From NCBI GenBank assembly GCA_002435545.1, contig DJNB01000088.1:4130-11605 (forward strand): a stretch of DNA of 7,476 nucleotides, read 5' to 3'. The notes below the pieces were generated by a model. The model saw only the letters and a list, made by a program, of their open reading frames with translations. It ran no database searches and was not told the DNA's origin. Each line of letters begins with the position of its first letter. The first letter of the stretch is position 1. Both the position numbers and the translations under genes were made by a program. This document shows, in pieces, positions 5,414-7,476 of this stretch. Origin of the DNA: Lachnoclostridium sp. UBA6475. Its GTDB lineage: Bacteria > Bacillota > Clostridia > Lachnospirales > Lachnospiraceae.

Positions 5414-5728
5414 ATGGAATGGATTCGTTTTATTGCCGCAGCGGTCTGCATCAGCGGCGGCGTATTTGTAATGATATCAGCGGCAATCGGAGTCTATCGT
5501 TTTTCCGAATGCCTGACCCGGATGCACGCGGCAGCGATGGGGGACACATTAGGTCTGGGACTTATTATCCTGGGACTTATTGTGCTCTTTGGATTTTCGT
5601 TTACGACCGTTAAACTGGTACTTGTCGTCGCCTTTTTGTGGACAACCGGTCCGGTGTCCAGTCATCTGATCGCGCAGATGATGGTAGAAAAAAAGAAAAA
5701 GAGAGAAGAGGAGGCAAAACAAAAATGA
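5414..5728 (+). CDS. mrpG: Mrp-type antiporter subunit G (MrpG/MnhG; MbhC-like)
   Basis: A 104-residue protein with three hydrophobic segments (about residues 4-27, 47-62 and 65-78). It shows the MrpG pattern GVYRFSECLTRMHAAAMGDTLG (about 26-47, often FPDxxxRxHA in relatives) and TTGPVSSHLIA (77-87). It ends in a lysine/glutamate-rich cytoplasmic tail of about 14 residues. AAAGGA (5401-5406) seven bases upstream supports the ATG at 5414. It is a small structural subunit of the Mrp membrane complex. Its stop overlaps the start of the next gene in an ATGA arrangement. Confidence 0.92.
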   Translation: MEWIRFIAAAVCISGGVFVMISAAIGVYRFSECLTRMHAAAMGDTLGLGLIILGLIVLFGFSFTTVKLVLVVAFLWTTGPVSSHLIAQMMVEKKKKREEEAKQK

Positions 5729-6015
5729 CAATTTTTTCCTATATTTTAGTGACGTTTTTGATTGTTTGTGCGGTTGCTGTCTGCCTCAATAAAAATCTCC
5801 TTACTTCGATCGTCATATTTATGTCATATAGCGTGATCATGTGCATTATCTGGATCCTTTTGGAGTCTCCCGATCTTGCGATCACAGAGGCAGCGGTCGG
5901 AGCCGGTGTTACAAGTCTTCTTTTCTTTATGACATTGAAAAAAATACATGCCCTGACGGAGGTTCGCGGAGAAGAGGAACCGATGTGGGATGACGAAGAG
6001 GGGGAGGACGAATGA
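5725..6015 (+). CDS. Stand-alone MbhD-like (DUF4040) subunit, equivalent to part of the MrpA C-terminus
   Basis: A 96-residue protein; the ATG at 5725 overlaps the mrpG stop by four bases (ATGA), with GAGGAGG about 11 bases upstream. Three hydrophobic segments are at about residues 4-20, 26-46 and 56-72. The family motif ESPDLAITEAAVGAG (residues 47-61) has E47, D50 and E55 in or next to the membrane. In classical Mrp this module is fused to the C-terminus of the large MrpA; in Mbh-type complexes it is a separate subunit (MbhD), as here. The tail (residues 83-96) is strongly acidic (EEEPMWDDEEGEDE), which is unusual and could contact the basic N-terminus of the next protein; that contact is inference. 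Confidence 0.88.
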   Translation: MTIFSYILVTFLIVCAVAVCLNKNLLTSIVIFMSYSVIMCIIWILLESPDLAITEAAVGAGVTSLLFFMTLKKIHALTEVRGEEEPMWDDEEGEDE

Positions 6016-6998
6016 GCAGAAAACGGGAAAATTATGAAAATGGCTGGTGGCGCAAATTACAGCGTTTTGTCGATGGAGAACGTGTGGAAAAACACGAGTA
6101 TGAAGATATCTTTGAAAATCATACGTCGTTTTTGAAAAATGAGGCAGATAAAGAGACTACAGAAGTAGAACGAGTTACTGCCAAGCCGCATAGGATATCG
6201 CGGAAAGAACTTTACAAGCGGTATGAAAAATGGCCGCAGACAAGAGGATTTCAATGGTTCCGCAGAATATACAACTGCGTGGCGGTCTTGTTTTGTCTGG
6301 CGCTTATCACGGTGCTTCTGCTGACGGTAAATCAACTGCCGACGTTTGGGGCAAAAGACAATCCGACTTCGAATGAAGTGGTGAGCCGTTATATCACAAA
6401 AGGGCTGGAGGAAACCGGGGCGACGAATATTGTCGCCGGCATGATCCTCGATTACCGTGCCTTTGATACACTGGGGGAATCGCATGTGCTTTTTATCGCG
6501 GCGACCTGCGTGATGATCCTTCTTCGTCTCGATTCGAAGAGCAAACGAAATCAAGAGATTCGGAGAAAACCGAAAAAGACGGACGATCCGATCCTGCGTA
6601 TGGCGGCAAAATTATTGACGCCGTTTATTCTGATCTATGGAATTTATATCGTGCTGAATGGACATTTGTCTCCGGGAGGCGGATTTTCCGGCGGTGCGAT
6701 CATTGGAGCAGGGCTTATTCTTATGGCAAATGCGTTTGGCTTTGAGCAGACCGACCGTTTCTTTACGCGGAAGACCTATTCGATCATTACGGTCGCGTCA
6801 CTTTTGTTCTATTCGGCAGCGAAAAGTTATTCGTTTTTTACCGGAGCCAACCATCTGGAAAGCGGGATTCCGAAGGGGATTCCGGGCGCGATCGTGAGCG
6901 GAGGACTGATCCTGCCGTTAAATATCTGCGTGGGAATGGTGGTCGCTTGTACCATGTACGGCTTTTATTCGCTGTTTCGGAAAGGGGAGATTGGATAA
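6012..6998 (+). CDS. mrpB: Fusion of MbhE-like (MrpA C-terminal) domain and MrpB, with a charged N-terminal extension
   Basis: A 328-residue protein. Residues 1-85 are hydrophilic, highly charged and aromatic, with no recognised domain. A membrane helix follows at about 86-106. Residues 108-173 match MbhE/the end of MrpA: QLPTFG, then EETGATNIVAGMILDYRAFDTLGE (about 133-156), then a helix. Residues 190-328 are MrpB: ILIYGIYIVLNGHLSPGGGFSGG (about 206-228) and LPLNICVGMVVA (301-312), with about four membrane segments. MrpB alone is usually about 140 residues, so this is roughly twice as long. The start ATG overlaps the previous stop (ATGA) and has GGGGAGG at 6001-6007. One base separates its stop from mrpC. 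It is part of the ion-translocating membrane module. The fusion is seen directly; no frame change is needed. Confidence 0.9.
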   Translation: MSRKRENYENGWWRKLQRFVDGERVEKHEYEDIFENHTSFLKNEADKETTEVERVTAKPHRISRKELYKRYEKWPQTRGFQWFRRIYNCVAVLFCLALITVLLLTVNQLPTFGAKDNPTSNEVVSRYITKGLEETGATNIVAGMILDYRAFDTLGESHVLFIAATCVMILLRLDSKSKRNQEIRRKPKKTDDPILRMAAKLLTPFILIYGIYIVLNGHLSPGGGFSGGAIIGAGLILMANAFGFEQTDRFFTRKTYSIITVASLLFYSAAKSYSFFTGANHLESGIPKGIPGAIVSGGLILPLNICVGMVVACTMYGFYSLFRKGEIG

Positions 6999-6999
6999 A

Positions 7000-7368
7000 A
7001 TGACATTATTTACCAATTATTATGAGACGGCTGCCGTGATCCTTTTTGGCATCGGACTTACGACATTGCTGCTTCATAAAAATATGATCAAAAAAATTAT
7101 GGGGTTTAATATTATGGATACGGCGATCTATCTGTTTTTGACATCAAAAGGATATATCGTGGGACGGCTTGCTCCGATCGTTGTCAATGACGATCTGCGG
7201 GTAGAGACATATGTCAATCCGATTCCAAGCGGACTGGTATTGACGGGAATCGTTGTATCGGTCAGTGTTACGGCACTGATGCTCGCCATCACGGTGAGAC
7301 TGTATAAACGTTATGGCACATTGGATATCGATGAGATCGCACTTAGCGCAAAGAGAGAGGAGATATAA
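7000..7368 (+). CDS. mrpC: Mrp-type antiporter subunit C (MrpC; NuoK-like, MbhG-like)
   Basis: A 122-residue NuoK homologue with three membrane segments (about residues 9-25, 31-49 and 78-101). Motifs: KKIMGFNIMDTAIYLFL (31-47) and NPIPSGLVLTGIVVSVSVTA (73-92); relatives usually have DPxPQALxLTAIVI, so D, Q and A are replaced by N, S and G here. The YGTLDIDE tail (105-112) is typical. The ATG at 7000 is chosen because GGGGAG (6984-6989) is 10 bases away; an in-frame TTG at 6991 would be only one base from it. MrpC supports the proton and sodium path between the large antiporter subunits. It is one base after the fusion gene and five bases before the next gene. Confidence 0.92.
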   Translation: MTLFTNYYETAAVILFGIGLTTLLLHKNMIKKIMGFNIMDTAIYLFLTSKGYIVGRLAPIVVNDDLRVETYVNPIPSGLVLTGIVVSVSVTALMLAITVRLYKRYGTLDIDEIALSAKREEI

Positions 7369-7373
7369 GATTC

Positions 7374-7476
7374 ATGAATCTGGTGCAGAATTTTCCATTT
7401 ATGAATATTATCATGTGTCTGGCAAGCGGCGTGATTTCTTCGGTACTTCCGGCAAAGAAGGCGCGGGTGTGGACAG
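7374..7476 (+). CDS. Start of a probable MrpD-type (NuoL/M/N-like) subunit, 3' truncated
   Basis: An ATG at 7374 opens a frame that runs to the right edge (34 codons plus one base). GAGAGGAG (7355-7362), about 11 bases upstream, is a plausible ribosome binding site. The visible residues begin MNLVQNFPFMNIIMCLASGV and contain one hydrophobic segment followed by a basic KKAR. This is too short for a firm family call. The position directly after mrpC is where MrpD (MbhH), the large proton-pumping antiporter-like subunit, sits in both Mrp and Mbh operons, so that is the inferred identity. Confidence 0.65.
   Translation, partial: MNLVQNFPFMNIIMCLASGVISSVLPAKKARVWT

Overview
The window looks like a piece of a low-to-mid GC Clostridia chromosome, most like Lachnospiraceae. 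The evidence is a modular surface protein (InlB-like repeat, BIG2, Pro/Thr linker, very basic Fn3-like tail), strong AGGAGG-type ribosome binding sites, a clostridial-type PurA, and an Mrp/Mbh-type cation antiporter cluster. The assignment rests on recalled family features, not on a search.

Layout. Bases 1-1638 hold the 3' part of a secreted or surface protein gene cut by the left edge. It converges on a minus-strand Cu/Zn superoxide dismutase gene (1670-2176), and one hairpin (1652-1691) lies between and inside the two ends. Divergently from sodC, a well-formed promoter with twin TTGATTCAAA boxes drives a two-gene toxin-antitoxin operon: a RelB/DinJ-like antitoxin (2364-2651) overlapping a PIN-domain toxin (2626-3060). 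After a hairpin (3090-3139) comes purA (3273-4547), whose promoter carries one TTTGCA/TGCAAA palindrome over the -35 box and a second just downstream of the likely transcription start.

From 4640 to the right edge there is a tightly packed, translationally coupled operon of seven membrane-protein genes: mrpE, mrpF, mrpG, a stand-alone MbhD/DUF4040 protein, a fusion of an MbhE-like domain to MrpB, mrpC, and the first 34 codons of a probable MrpD-type subunit. Together they make the cation/proton-translocating membrane module shared by Mrp antiporters and Mbh-type respiratory complexes. The order matches the archaeal mbhA-H order rather than the classical Bacillus mrpABCDEFG order, and no full-length mrpA is seen.

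There is no gene-free stretch above 300 bases; the longest gaps (2177-2363, 3061-3272, 4548-4639) hold promoters, operators and hairpins. No RNA gene, CRISPR array or insertion sequence was recognised. The most interesting points are the duplicated operators at purA and at the toxin-antitoxin promoter, a cysteine-rich SodC without a signal peptide and with Lys for the active-site Arg, ligand-site substitutions in PurA, and the MbhE-MrpB fusion with a long charged N-terminus.
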